From Thalassolituus sp006212115 (GTDB lineage Bacteria > Pseudomonadota > Gammaproteobacteria > Pseudomonadales > Oceanobacteraceae): DNA of 64,000 nt. The translations under genes and the position numbers were made by a program. This document shows, piece after piece, positions 8,168 through 16,942 of the stretch; within the stretch, counting starts at the first letter, position 1, and every line of letters begins with the position of its first letter. The notes under the pieces are model-generated. The model saw only the letters and a list, made by a program, of their open reading frames with translations. It was not told where the DNA came from and ran no database searches. Location of the stretch: the NCBI RefSeq assembly GCF_040372045.1, contig NZ_BAABWH010000002.1. One strand, written 5' to 3'.

Positions 8168-9481
8168 CTACTCCACCTCGGGCAGACGGAGTGACATCCA
8201 GCTGCCCAGCAGTCCCATAATAGAAAGAATCAGAATAATACCGCTGACACCAATAAGCGGCTCCAACAATGAAATAAAACCGGTGACCAGCAGCATCACA
8301 CCAATCAGCGTATTACCGACCGACACGTAGTCCGTGCGTCGGTTTCCTTCGCCCAGATTCACCACATACGTTTTCCGTCCCAGACGCACGCCCTGATGCG
8401 CAATACTCAATACGAAATACAGCAGCGGCAGCACCCACATATGAGCCAGCCAATCTGAACGCAGAATTCCAATAGCAAAAATAATCAGGCCCACCAGCGC
8501 CGATAGCAGGCCCGCGCGCACCATGACATTCCGACTGGATACATCTGCAAAGCGACCCCAGAATCGCCCGGATACCAGACTTCCCGCGCCACTGGCAGCC
8601 ATAAAAAGAGCCAGCATGCTGATCGCCGCATTCATTTCCTGATGAGCGAGGACAACGATAAAAGGCGATGTCAGTGCAGAACACAGGAGCAAAGAGCGGG
8701 CAATAAGAAAGTGGCGGAAGGGCGCATCCGAAGCCAGCACAGACATGCGAGCGAATGCTTGTTTTAAACCGTTATTACCGCCATCTGTTTCACCCGGCTG
8801 CTCACGAATGCCCGCGTATACAGCACCGGCACCTACCCACACCGCAGCGGCGAGGACGAATCCCAGTGCGTATAACTGCGTGGACCCTTCACCAAGCACA
8901 CCCAGTAGTAACAGCACGGCGACAATCAGAGTAATCAGACCGGCTGCGGTTTCAGCCCACCCATTCAGAGTACCTCGCCTCGGTTTAGGAATGGTTTTGC
9001 CAAGCACATCTTTCGATGCAACGGACCCCAAACCGCGAGCAAGACTGAATACCACAACCAAAGCCAGCATCGTCCACCCCGCTGCTGCCCCGTCGAGAGT
9101 AAAGGCAACTACAGCAATACCAAGCACGGCTAACGCCTGCAGTACACTGCCAAGCACCCACACCCACTTACGGATTTCCAATGTGCGCACAACACTGGCG
9201 ATGGCGAGCTGCGGTAGCATTGAACCTGACTCACGGATAGGCACCAACCAACCCAACATCCAGGCCGGAGCACCAACGGATTGCATTAACCATGGCAATG
9301 TAATTTTGGGGTTCACCAATGCATCGCCAATTTTCGACAACACTTGGCTGAACAGCGTTTTCAGAAAGTTTCCGGGTACTTCCTGGCAAGCGCTATCGGG
9401 AATGGATTTACACGCGCGCGCGTCTTCATCATTGACGAGCTTCTCGTATATATCATCGGTAAGAGTTTGTCTGTTCGCCAT
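8168..9481 (-). CDS. MFS-type permease
   Basis: This 437-residue polytopic membrane protein shows about ten to twelve hydrophobic helices and an MFS-like layout: a first half ending near LYALGFVLAAAVWVGAGAVYAGI, a central cytoplasmic loop with EQPGETDGGNN, and a second half starting FRHFLIARSLLL. An N-terminal cytoplasmic region of about 60 residues (TLTDDIYEKLVNDEDARACK) precedes the first helix. The ATG at 9481 (MANRQTLTDD) is preferred; a start at 9538 would add 19 residues. The substrate is unknown. It lies downstream of phaZ on the same strand, separated by a hairpin. Confidence 0.8.
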   Translation of the reverse strand: MANRQTLTDDIYEKLVNDEDARACKSIPDSACQEVPGNFLKTLFSQVLSKIGDALVNPKITLPWLMQSVGAPAWMLGWLVPIRESGSMLPQLAIASVVRTLEIRKWVWVLGSVLQALAVLGIAVVAFTLDGAAAGWTMLALVVVFSLARGLGSVASKDVLGKTIPKPRRGTLNGWAETAAGLITLIVAVLLLLGVLGEGSTQLYALGFVLAAAVWVGAGAVYAGIREQPGETDGGNNGLKQAFARMSVLASDAPFRHFLIARSLLLCSALTSPFIVVLAHQEMNAAISMLALFMAASGAGSLVSGRFWGRFADVSSRNVMVRAGLLSALVGLIIFAIGILRSDWLAHMWVLPLLYFVLSIAHQGVRLGRKTYVVNLGEGNRRTDYVSVGNTLIGVMLLVTGFISLLEPLIGVSGIILILSIMGLLGSWMSLRLPEVE

Positions 9482-9552
9482 GATCCAGCCTACAAGGTCA
9501 ATTGCCCTGATAATAGCAGGCATGGCTGTGAGGAGCATGCGCGCCGGACACT

Positions 9553-9573
9553 CCCCCTGTTAATACAAGGGGG
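9553..9573 (-). terminator. Hairpin after phaZ
   Basis: CCCCCTGT and ACA-A-GGGGG form an 8-bp stem with one bulged A and a TAAT loop, 16 bp after the phaZ stop. There is no clear U-tract. Confidence 0.4.
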
Positions 9574-9588
9574 TGGCCAGCAGCAGGA

Positions 9589-10809
9589 TCAGCTGTGTTT
9601 TTGCATAAAGGTTTTAATTTTCGGGGCTATACTTTCTCGGAATTTACGGCCATTAAAAATACCGTAGTGGCCGACTCCCGGTTCTTCGATGTGGTTTTTC
9701 TTGGAGGCAGGTATCCCAGCGCATAAATCCAACGCGCAGGCAGTCTGGCCTTTGCCCGTGATGTCATCGAGTTCACCCTCGATGGTCAAAAGCGCCGTCT
9801 TTTTGATTGCCGCGAGGTCGATGAGTTTTCCTCGGTATTCCATAGTGCCTTCCGGCAACTGAAATTCCAGAAAGACCTTGCGGATCGTATCAAGATAATA
9901 CCGTGCAGGCATATCCATCACGGCCAGATATTCATTGTAAAACTCACGGTGCGCCTCTGCGCTGTCGCCGTCACCCTTCACCAGATCGGTAAAAAACTTA
10001 AAGTGTTTACTGACGTGGTTGTCCATGTTCATCGACATAAAGCCGGATAACTGAATAAAGCCCGGATACACCGACTGACCGCGTCCCGGAAATCCATCCG
10101 GCACATGACAAATCACATTGTCTTCGAACCATTCAAGGTCTTTCCCCGACGCATAATCATTCACCTCAGTGGGACTAATCCGCACATCAATAGGGCCGCC
10201 CATCAGCGTCATGGAGGCCGGTACCGCTTCACTGCCTTGCTCCGACATAACGCTCGCCGCGACAAGTGCAGGCACGCAAGGCTGGCATACCGCCATGACA
10301 TGCGTGTCAGGGCCGAGGAATTCGAGAAACTCAATCAGGTAGTCAACGTAATCGTCAAAGCTGAATTCACCCTGAGAGCGTGGAACATCACGCGCGTTTA
10401 ACCAATCGGTGATGTACACCTCATGATCGGGTAAAAACTCCGCGACGGTGCCTCGCAACAAGGTAGAGAAATGGCCTGATAACGGCGCAACAATGAGTAC
10501 CTTCGGCTGCTCAAGGCCACGTTTACGACGGCGAAAGTGGACCAGATTGCAGTAGGGCTTTTCTACCACGTCGCAGTATTCAATTCCTACTTCGCGACCA
10601 TCAATGCGAGTCGCATCCAGACGCCACTCAGGCTTCTCGTAAAAATCAGTCAGGCGTTCCACCAACTCCAGAGACGCCCTCACGGTACGCAGATACCAGC
10701 CGTAATTCATCGGGTTCCATGGTTGATAAAACATCTGCCGGGAGAGCCGTGCTGCAACATGCATCGGTCGTAAAGCATTCATAACATGGGCATTGATTGT
10801 GTAGAGCAT
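9589..10809 (-). CDS. phaZ: Intracellular PHB/PHA depolymerase
   Basis: This 406-residue enzyme of the PhaZ1 type mobilises stored polyhydroxybutyrate granules in the cytoplasm. Instead of the lipase serine it has the family's catalytic cysteine, Cys178, in VMAVCQPCVPAL. The Asp and His partners are expected in GELDDITGKGQT and GVGHYGIFNGRKF. The start at 10809 is favoured by AGGTGG seven bases upstream; an in-frame ATG at 10827 has none. With the thiolase at 2273 it indicates storage-polymer turnover, although no synthase lies in the window. Confidence 0.94.
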   Translation of the reverse strand: MLYTINAHVMNALRPMHVAARLSRQMFYQPWNPMNYGWYLRTVRASLELVERLTDFYEKPEWRLDATRIDGREVGIEYCDVVEKPYCNLVHFRRRKRGLEQPKVLIVAPLSGHFSTLLRGTVAEFLPDHEVYITDWLNARDVPRSQGEFSFDDYVDYLIEFLEFLGPDTHVMAVCQPCVPALVAASVMSEQGSEAVPASMTLMGGPIDVRISPTEVNDYASGKDLEWFEDNVICHVPDGFPGRGQSVYPGFIQLSGFMSMNMDNHVSKHFKFFTDLVKGDGDSAEAHREFYNEYLAVMDMPARYYLDTIRKVFLEFQLPEGTMEYRGKLIDLAAIKKTALLTIEGELDDITGKGQTACALDLCAGIPASKKNHIEEPGVGHYGIFNGRKFRESIAPKIKTFMQKHS

Positions 10810-11112
10810 TGCATTCCACCTCGTCATCGCACCAATTGTGTCCGGCTTATTGCCGGTAACAGAAGACTTCCAGCATAGCTCAAGGTTCAGAAGTGTCTGA
10901 CGACTTCACGAAAATTTCACTCAAACGACCGGACGATCATGACGTTTGTTTTCCCTGAAGGTCAGATTGTCTATACTGTAACCAGATTACCGTAGGTTAT
11001 GACCCGTTTTATCCAGCAATTGGCGTGTCACGCCCTGTGGGCAGCCCTAACAATAACGTTATGTTTCTGGTGGTGACGTCGCCAACAATAATAACGAGGA
11101 GAGGTGGCAACC

Positions 11113-11475
11113 ATGACTGCACGAAGCGAAGAATCTCAGGACGGCAGCGCTCAGACTAACGAGCGCTTTACCAGTTTCAGCGAGTTCTATCCGTACTACT
11201 TATCAGAGCACCGCAATCCTACCTGCCGTAGCCTGCACTACATGGGCAGCTCAATTGGCTTGGGCGTACTGCTATTTGCCCTGACCAGTGGCAATTTCCA
11301 ATACATCCCACTGGCGCTGGTATCCGGCTACGCCTTTGCCTGGGTTGGTCACTTTTTCTTCGAACACAACCGCCCGGCGACATTCAGATATCCGCTGTGG
11401 AGCTTTATCGGTGACTGGGTCATGCTGAAAGATTTCCTGCTCGGCCGCATCAACAAGAAACTCCCACGTACTTGA
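11113..11475 (+). CDS. Mpo1-like (DUF962) small membrane protein
   Basis: This 120-residue protein of the DUF962/Mpo1 family carries the family signatures HYMGSSIG and WVGHFFFEHNRPATF followed by LWSFIGDWVMLKDF, with two to three hydrophobic helices. The conserved histidines bind iron in yeast Mpo1, a dioxygenase in fatty-acid alpha-oxidation. The bacterial role is not established. ATG 11113 is preceded by GAGGTGG; a GTG at 11104 is an alternative. A solute-binding gene starts 17 bp downstream and may be co-transcribed. Confidence 0.85.
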   Translation: MTARSEESQDGSAQTNERFTSFSEFYPYYLSEHRNPTCRSLHYMGSSIGLGVLLFALTSGNFQYIPLALVSGYAFAWVGHFFFEHNRPATFRYPLWSFIGDWVMLKDFLLGRINKKLPRT

Positions 11476-11492
11476 GCACCGTACACTTCCTT

Positions 11493-12320
11493 ATGGAATT
11501 GTTTACCGGGTCTTCAGTAAAACGTTTTCTACGCTCTGTGTCTGTGCTCCTTACTGGGTGCCTGCTCAGTTCACTGGCTTCGGCTGATACCGTGAAACTG
11601 CGGGCCGACTATTGGCCGCCTTACAACGGACATGCTGGGGAAGAGCGCCCCGGCTACATGATCGACATAGCCAGAGAAATCTGGGATGACGCGGGTTTCA
11701 CGCTTGAATATGCCACCATTCCCTGGGAGCGAGCCATAACAGAAGCGCGCTCAGGGGCGGTGGATTGCATAGTCGGAGCGCTGCCATCTGAGGTTCCGGA
11801 CTTTATATTCCACAGAATTCCACTCGGTGTTGATCAAAGCGCTTTCTATGTCCGCCACGATCAGGAGTGGCGTTATATAGACGATACATCTCTGAACGGC
11901 ATTCGCCTCGGTGTCATTGGCGGCTACTCCTACGATCAGGGCGATGTCGACCGTCGTATCGAACAAGCCCTCGCGAGTGATATTCCCTCCAGCCGGATTC
12001 AGGTCATGAAGGGCGACAATGCGCTGGAGAAGAACCTGCAAAAGCTCATCTCGGGTCGCATCGACGCGGTAATAGGTTCCGCCACTGTGGTGGATTACAC
12101 CATCAATAAACTTGGCTTTAATAACGCAGTGAATTTCGCGGGCGCTGTCGGCGTTGCCGATCCGTTATTTATCGCCTGTTCCCCCGATTCCCCGAGTCGT
12201 TCGCGCCAACTCGTGACACTGCTCGACCAAGGTATCGTCCGGATGCGAGCCTCAGGCCGTCTGGATGAAATCCTGCAACATTATGGCCTTCGCGACTGGG
12301 CGCAACCTCTCCAGAACTGA
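11493..12320 (+). CDS. Periplasmic solute-binding protein, family 3 type, no adjacent permease
   Basis: This 275-residue protein has an N-terminal signal sequence (VLLTGCLLSSLASA) and an SBP_bac_3-like fold: KLRADYWPPYNG at the first strand, GYMIDIAREIWDDAGFTLEY, and IPWERAITEARSGAVDCIVGA. The last helix, GRLDEILQHYGL, is typical of the family. No ABC permease or ATPase is nearby, so it may be a stand-alone ligand sensor or serve a distant transporter. The ATG at 11493 gives a sensible signal peptide but lacks a clear ribosome-binding site. The ligand is unknown. Confidence 0.8.
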   Translation: MELFTGSSVKRFLRSVSVLLTGCLLSSLASADTVKLRADYWPPYNGHAGEERPGYMIDIAREIWDDAGFTLEYATIPWERAITEARSGAVDCIVGALPSEVPDFIFHRIPLGVDQSAFYVRHDQEWRYIDDTSLNGIRLGVIGGYSYDQGDVDRRIEQALASDIPSSRIQVMKGDNALEKNLQKLISGRIDAVIGSATVVDYTINKLGFNNAVNFAGAVGVADPLFIACSPDSPSRSRQLVTLLDQGIVRMRASGRLDEILQHYGLRDWAQPLQN

Positions 12321-12394
12321 ACTCAAGCAAGTTGCGCCTGTCACAGTCACTCGTTATTCTTCGACCGCATAAAACATCATCAGGACGTACTACT

Positions 12395-13102
12395 ATGTTT
12401 CGTAAGCACGCGTTAGTTGCAGCCGTATTATTAACCCCAATCTCCGCCTTCGCGGCAGAACCAGCGTGGGACGGTGCAGCAGAGCTCGGTACTATCTTCA
12501 CATCAGGTAACACTGACACTCAGAGCATCAATGCTAACTTCATGGCCAAGCGCACTGGAGAAGTCTGGGATACCACAGTAAAACTGGAAGCCCTGACCAG
12601 TGAAGAAGACGGCGTAAAGTCTAAAGAGAAATACGGCGCCTTAACCCAGTTTGACCGGAATTTTACTGAGCACTCCTACCTCGCCATCGTGGCACAGCAG
12701 GAACGCGCAAGATTCAGCGGTTACACCTACCAGAGCACCGCTTCCATCAACTACGGTTACCGTGTTCTGAACAACGACACGATGGAACTCGACCTTGAGG
12801 CTGGTCCTGGTTATCGTCGCGACAAACTGAAAGAGACAGGTGAGATCCAGGACGAGGCCATCGCTCGACTGGCTCTGGCTTACAGCTGGAATATTCGTGA
12901 GGGTGTTTCTTTTATTGAAAACTTCACTGCGGAAGTGGGTAGCGATCAGTCTGTATACAAGTCAGAGACTGGCTTGCAAAGCCAGCTAAGTGGCAGCCTG
13001 GCGTCTAAGCTGACCTATAAAGTAAAACATGTTGATGAAGTACCAGAGGGTACTGAAAACACAGACACTGAATTTGGTGTCACGCTGGTTTACAGCTTCT
13101 GA
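12395..13102 (+). CDS. DUF481 family outer-membrane protein (YdiY-like)
   Basis: The protein is 235 residues long with a signal peptide ending ISAFA. The mature part alternates polar and hydrophobic residues in short beta strands, starts WDGAAELGTIFTSGNTDTQS (the DUF481 opening with the SGNT motif) and ends in FGVTLVYSF with a terminal Phe, typical of outer-membrane barrels. The start ATG 12395 has AGGAC upstream. Family members such as E. coli YdiY are salt- or acid-inducible proteins of unclear function. The gene stands alone and is followed by a strong terminator. Confidence 0.85.
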   Translation: MFRKHALVAAVLLTPISAFAAEPAWDGAAELGTIFTSGNTDTQSINANFMAKRTGEVWDTTVKLEALTSEEDGVKSKEKYGALTQFDRNFTEHSYLAIVAQQERARFSGYTYQSTASINYGYRVLNNDTMELDLEAGPGYRRDKLKETGEIQDEAIARLALAYSWNIREGVSFIENFTAEVGSDQSVYKSETGLQSQLSGSLASKLTYKVKHVDEVPEGTENTDTEFGVTLVYSF

Positions 13103-13120
13103 TCTGTTGTGATCTGACTA

Positions 13121-13147
13121 CCCGCCCAATGCTTTCCGTTGGGCGGG
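13121..13147 (+). terminator. Intrinsic terminator after the DUF481 gene
   Basis: CCCGCCCAA and TTGGGCGGG form a perfect 9-bp stem with a 9-nt loop, followed by TTTC. Confidence 0.8.
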
Positions 13148-13169
13148 TTTCATCGGCTCTCTGATCAGA

Positions 13170-13829
13170 TCATTCTTCTTCGTCATCATCTCCTCGACCG
13201 CCACGCTTTTCTCCCTTACGGCCTTTTTCATCATACTTATCCATATCGTGATGACGCCAGCGATCACGCTCCTTACGTTGCAGCTTGCGCCACTCTTTCT
13301 TCTGATCGTCTGTGAGAACTGACTTCACCGCTTTCTCAAAGTGCTGACGATCTTCATCGCGCTTCTTCATCGACACCGGCCACTCTTCCTCTTCACAGGA
13401 GGCGAGCTTCTCTTCCAATGTCGTACGTTGTTCGTCAGATAAATCCAACTTGCGCGAGAGACGGTCAAGACGCTCCTGACGACCTTCTTTCTCGCGCTGA
13501 CGCACCTGCTCTTCCGCCAGCGCCTGCTGATCGACTGTTAATACCGCTCTGATCTCTTCGCGCATCTGTACGTACAGCTCCTGACGCGTCTCGCGACGGT
13601 CCTTGCCCGCCGCTTCGCTCGGTTTCACTTCCCGGAACTTGTCTTTGTACTTGTCTTCAATGGCGTCGATCTGCTCCTGCTGCTCATCGGACAGATTCAG
13701 AGAGCTTTCCCAATCGACCTTTTTCTGACGGTCATCAAACCCCCAGGCTTGTGCTGTTGTCACCAGTACGCCACATGCGACCAGGCTGAGTGAGCGTTGG
13801 AAGCGGGCAAGGGTTGTTGGTATTTTCAT
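13170..13829 (-). CDS. Periplasmic Spy/CpxP-like protein with duplicated LTxxQ-type repeats
   Basis: This 219-residue exported protein has a signal peptide ending TTAQA and a highly charged, almost wholly helical mature part. Two units start LNLSDEQQEQI and LDLSDEQRTTL, each followed by an LTVDQQ or LTDDQKK segment, giving a doubled Spy-like pattern. The C-terminus is a low-complexity basic then acidic tail (RKGEKRGGRGDDDEEE). Spy and CpxP are periplasmic chaperones of the envelope stress response, so a similar role is inferred. No cpx or bae genes are adjacent. Confidence 0.65.
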   Translation of the reverse strand: MKIPTTLARFQRSLSLVACGVLVTTAQAWGFDDRQKKVDWESSLNLSDEQQEQIDAIEDKYKDKFREVKPSEAAGKDRRETRQELYVQMREEIRAVLTVDQQALAEEQVRQREKEGRQERLDRLSRKLDLSDEQRTTLEEKLASCEEEEWPVSMKKRDEDRQHFEKAVKSVLTDDQKKEWRKLQRKERDRWRHHDMDKYDEKGRKGEKRGGRGDDDEEE

Positions 13830-13935
13830 CGTCAGTTCCTGTGATTCGGTGTAACTCTGTAGGTTATACTAGCGCGATGGCCTGAAATTTGTGTCCGGCA
13901 TTGCAAAGATTTGTCGCAGCCCGGAGGATCGACAG

Positions 13936-14517
13936 ATGACTGATGAAGACGAGCTGTTCCTGCAGGAAATGCAGGGGGTAAAAAAGTTACAGACGCCTGA
14001 GCGCATCCAACTCCGGCGGGAACAAAGTGCGGCGAATACAGCTGCCCGGCGAACTGCGGCGGTCTCCTCAGAGACACTCAAAGACGGCAACCACCTGCGC
14101 GCCAGTGATGTCCCAAGAGTCGGACCTCACGATGTGCTGGGATTCAAACGCCCGGGCATTCAGGACGGCGTATTCCGCAAGCTACGATTAGGAAAGTACG
14201 AGATCGAAGCTCGCCTGGATCTGCACCGGCGAACCATTGAAGAGGCCCGCAGAGAAGTCTATCGATTTATTAATGACTGCATTTCCAATGATCTGCGCAG
14301 CGTCCACATTATGCCGGGCAAAGGCGACCGCAATGAAGGCGATCCAGCGGTACTGAAGAGTTATCTGGTGTTCTGGTTGGAAGAGCTGGAAGACGTCCAG
14401 GCCTTCCATACTGCCCAGACCCACCATGGGGGCGCAGGGGCTTTTTACGTTCTGCTACGCAAGAGCGAACGTAAGAAGCAACAAGCGCGGGAACAGTTCA
14501 GCAAAGGACGAATCTGA
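13936..14517 (+). CDS. smrA: Smr-domain protein, SmrA-like putative nuclease
   Basis: The protein is 193 residues from ATG 13936, chosen for GGAGG eight bases upstream. It has an N-terminal charged region followed by a C-terminal Smr domain. Visible motifs are LDLH (residues 94-97) and HHGGAGAFYVLLRKS (163-177), matching SmrA. The middle HGKG motif of the family is PGKG here (127-130), so one conserved His is lost. SmrA proteins show DNA-nicking activity in vitro, but the cellular role is unclear. The gene is convergent with plsC, 15 bp apart. Confidence 0.82.
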   Translation: MTDEDELFLQEMQGVKKLQTPERIQLRREQSAANTAARRTAAVSSETLKDGNHLRASDVPRVGPHDVLGFKRPGIQDGVFRKLRLGKYEIEARLDLHRRTIEEARREVYRFINDCISNDLRSVHIMPGKGDRNEGDPAVLKSYLVFWLEELEDVQAFHTAQTHHGGAGAFYVLLRKSERKKQQAREQFSKGRI

Positions 14518-14532
14518 GGGCCTGCTGGCCAC

Positions 14533-15246
14533 TTATCCGCGTTCTAACTGGCGGTCCATGCTTTCGATTTCAGCGGCCATCATCTCGTGTACCTGCTGAG
14601 CCAGCTGCTTCGCATCTTTTCGCTGCAGCCCCTGCGTGCTGATTGGCGGCAGCTGCTTCAATCGGCATTCACCAGACTGCCAGCGGTTCAGATCAATGTT
14701 CTTATGAGTACTGCTGGCGCAAATCGGAACAATAGGCAGGCCGGCCTCAATCGCCAGAATAAACGCGCCGCTTTTAAACGGCAGTAAGCCGCGACCATTG
14801 CTGCGCGTTCCTTCAGGGAAAATGTAGACACTGCAGCCTTTTGAATTAACAACCGCTGCCGCTTCTTTCATCGCATCCCGTGCTTTTTTCTTGTTACCAC
14901 GATGAATAAAAATATTGCCTGCCAACCAGAACAGAACACCAAATAACGGAATATAAAGCAGGCTGTGCTTACCCAGAATGGCCATATTTCCCGGACAGCT
15001 TTTACCGTACATGTACATGTCGAGGGTGCTTTGATGGTTAGCGACATAAATCCCCTGAATACTGGGATCAGGTCGATCAATCACATTAATTCGCAGATTT
15101 AATACATATCGCGACCAGGCAAAGATCATGGCAATAATACGACTGTTATTGCGGTTAAACGGACGCACGAGACTGATGACCAGACCTATCACGCAGACCA
15201 CAGGAAAATACAGAATCAAAAACGCGATACGAAGCACTGCTAGCAT
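14533..15246 (-). CDS. plsC: 1-acyl-sn-glycerol-3-phosphate acyltransferase
   Basis: PlsC makes phosphatidic acid from lysophosphatidic acid at the inner membrane. The 237-residue protein starts with a hydrophobic anchor (VLRIAFLILYFPVVCVIGLV), then the catalytic NHQSTLD motif (NHx4D) and the substrate-binding FPEGTRS motif, followed by LPIVPICASS. It sits downstream of ilvA on the same strand with an 87-bp gap, so it could share a transcript or have its own promoter. Confidence 0.92.
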   Translation of the reverse strand: MLAVLRIAFLILYFPVVCVIGLVISLVRPFNRNNSRIIAMIFAWSRYVLNLRINVIDRPDPSIQGIYVANHQSTLDMYMYGKSCPGNMAILGKHSLLYIPLFGVLFWLAGNIFIHRGNKKKARDAMKEAAAVVNSKGCSVYIFPEGTRSNGRGLLPFKSGAFILAIEAGLPIVPICASSTHKNIDLNRWQSGECRLKQLPPISTQGLQRKDAKQLAQQVHEMMAAEIESMDRQLERG

Positions 15247-15333
15247 ATTATTTCCGACTTAAAGAGGTGGACACTAGTTTCAACTGACCGAGCCACAAGC
15301 GGGAAGGTGAAGCTCTGTCAGCAGCCTGTCGTA

Positions 15334-16851
15334 TCAACGCAGAAAGCGCTGATACGCAGTATTGTCAGTTTCATCCCAATAACGATACCCCAACTCCTCA
15401 AGATACCCTTGCAGCTGCTCACGCTTGTCGTCGGTTATCTGCAGGCCAACCAGCACACGGCCGTAAGCAGCGCCGTGATTGCGGTAATGGAACAAAGAGA
15501 TATTGAAGCGCTTCCCGAGTTTCTTCAGGAAGTTAAGCAGTGCGCCCGGACGTTCAGGAAATTCAAACCGATAAACACGCTCATCGGTCACTGATGCCGG
15601 CGCATGGCCACCCACCATGTGGCGAATATGGTACTTGGCGACCTCATCGTCAGTGATATCAATCAAGGCATAACCTTCGGCCTCGAGATCGTCGACCAAT
15701 GCCTTACGCGAGCCGGGCTCATCCGACACTTTCACACCGACGTAAATCTGCGCTTCATCATCCCGACTGTAGCGATAATTAAACTCGGTAATCGGGGATT
15801 TACCCAACAGGTTGCAGAAACGCTGAAAACTACCGGGTTCTTCTGGAATGGTTGCCGCGAGAATAACCTCACGCCCTTCACCAATCTCCGCGACCTCTGA
15901 GATATAGCGCATGCGGTCAAAGTTAACGTTGGCACCACTGAGAATGGCAACCAGGTTCTGCCCTTTGCACTGCTCCCGCTCGATGTACTTCTTCAGGCCG
16001 GCGATCGCCAGTGCGCCAGCGGGCTCGCTGACCGCGCGGGTATCATCAAACGTATCTTTAATCGCTGCGCAGATTTCATCCGGTGTGCAGGTGATAACCT
16101 CGTCAACGTAGTCCTTACAGATTTCCCACGTATTCTCGCCAATCTGTGCAACCGCGACACCGTCCGCGAAAATTCCGACTTCAGGCAAGATAACGCGGTG
16201 CCCGGCAGCCATAGCGGCAGCCAGACAGGCAGATTCGCTGCTCTCAACCCCAACAATGCGGATATTGGGTGCCAACGCTTTCACATAGGCTGCCATACCC
16301 GCGATCAAGCCACCGCCGCCCACGGGAATAAAAATAGCATCAGGTTGGACAGGCATTTGTCGCAGGATTTCCATAGCGACCGTCCCCTGCCCTGCAATGG
16401 TATCCGGGTCATCATAGGGGTGAATGTAGGTGTAGCCTTTTTCCTCTACCAACTTCTGCGAATACTTGAACGCGTCATCAAATGCATCGCCGTGCAGAAT
16501 AACGCGCGCGCCCCGCGCCTTGACCGACTTAACTTTGATTTCGGGTGTGGTTCTGGGCATAACAATGACAGCTTTAATGCCCAGCTCTTTCGCCGCAAGC
16601 GCCAACCCCTGCGCATGATTCCCCGCAGACGCTGCAATTACACCACGTGCTTTCTCTTCATCAGTGAGCTGCACAACCTTGTTGTATGCGCCACGGATTT
16701 TGAACGAATACACTGGCTGTTTGTCTTCACGTTTAATCCAGATCTGGTTTTCCAGACGCTCACTCAGGAAGGTCGCTGTGTGCACAGGCGTTTCCTCAGC
16801 AACATCATAGACGCGGGATGACAGTATTTTTTTCAGGTATTCGTTAAGCAT
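15334..16851 (-). CDS. ilvA: Threonine dehydratase, biosynthetic
   Basis: IlvA deaminates threonine to 2-oxobutyrate, the committed step of isoleucine synthesis. The 505-residue protein has a PLP domain with the Schiff-base lysine K51 in VYSFKIRGAYNKV and the phosphate-binding PVGGGGLIAG loop. Two C-terminal ACT-like regulatory repeats follow (EEPGSFQRFCNLLG and ERPGALLNFLKKLG), as in isoleucine-inhibited enzymes. The start MLNEYLKKIL at 16851 matches family N-termini; the frame stays open upstream but without a better start. It is divergent from rpiA, 91 bp apart. Confidence 0.96.
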   Translation of the reverse strand: MLNEYLKKILSSRVYDVAEETPVHTATFLSERLENQIWIKREDKQPVYSFKIRGAYNKVVQLTDEEKARGVIAASAGNHAQGLALAAKELGIKAVIVMPRTTPEIKVKSVKARGARVILHGDAFDDAFKYSQKLVEEKGYTYIHPYDDPDTIAGQGTVAMEILRQMPVQPDAIFIPVGGGGLIAGMAAYVKALAPNIRIVGVESSESACLAAAMAAGHRVILPEVGIFADGVAVAQIGENTWEICKDYVDEVITCTPDEICAAIKDTFDDTRAVSEPAGALAIAGLKKYIEREQCKGQNLVAILSGANVNFDRMRYISEVAEIGEGREVILAATIPEEPGSFQRFCNLLGKSPITEFNYRYSRDDEAQIYVGVKVSDEPGSRKALVDDLEAEGYALIDITDDEVAKYHIRHMVGGHAPASVTDERVYRFEFPERPGALLNFLKKLGKRFNISLFHYRNHGAAYGRVLVGLQITDDKREQLQGYLEELGYRYWDETDNTAYQRFLR

Positions 16852-16942
16852 GCTGCGGGTCCAAAAAAATGCAGAGCGAACGCGCATTGTAGCGCATGAA
16901 GCCTTATAATTCGCGAAAAGCATCGCACCCGGATACAAGATT

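Noticed and set aside
8745..9563. Open frame of 272 codons on the plus strand opposite the MFS gene
   Set aside because: It has Pro/Ser/Thr-rich shadow composition and no ribosome-binding site, and the minus-strand permease explains the region.
11472..11492. Start of the solute-binding protein at 11472
   Set aside because: It would overlap the DUF962 stop and add seven residues before a good signal peptide. The ATG at 11493 is simpler.
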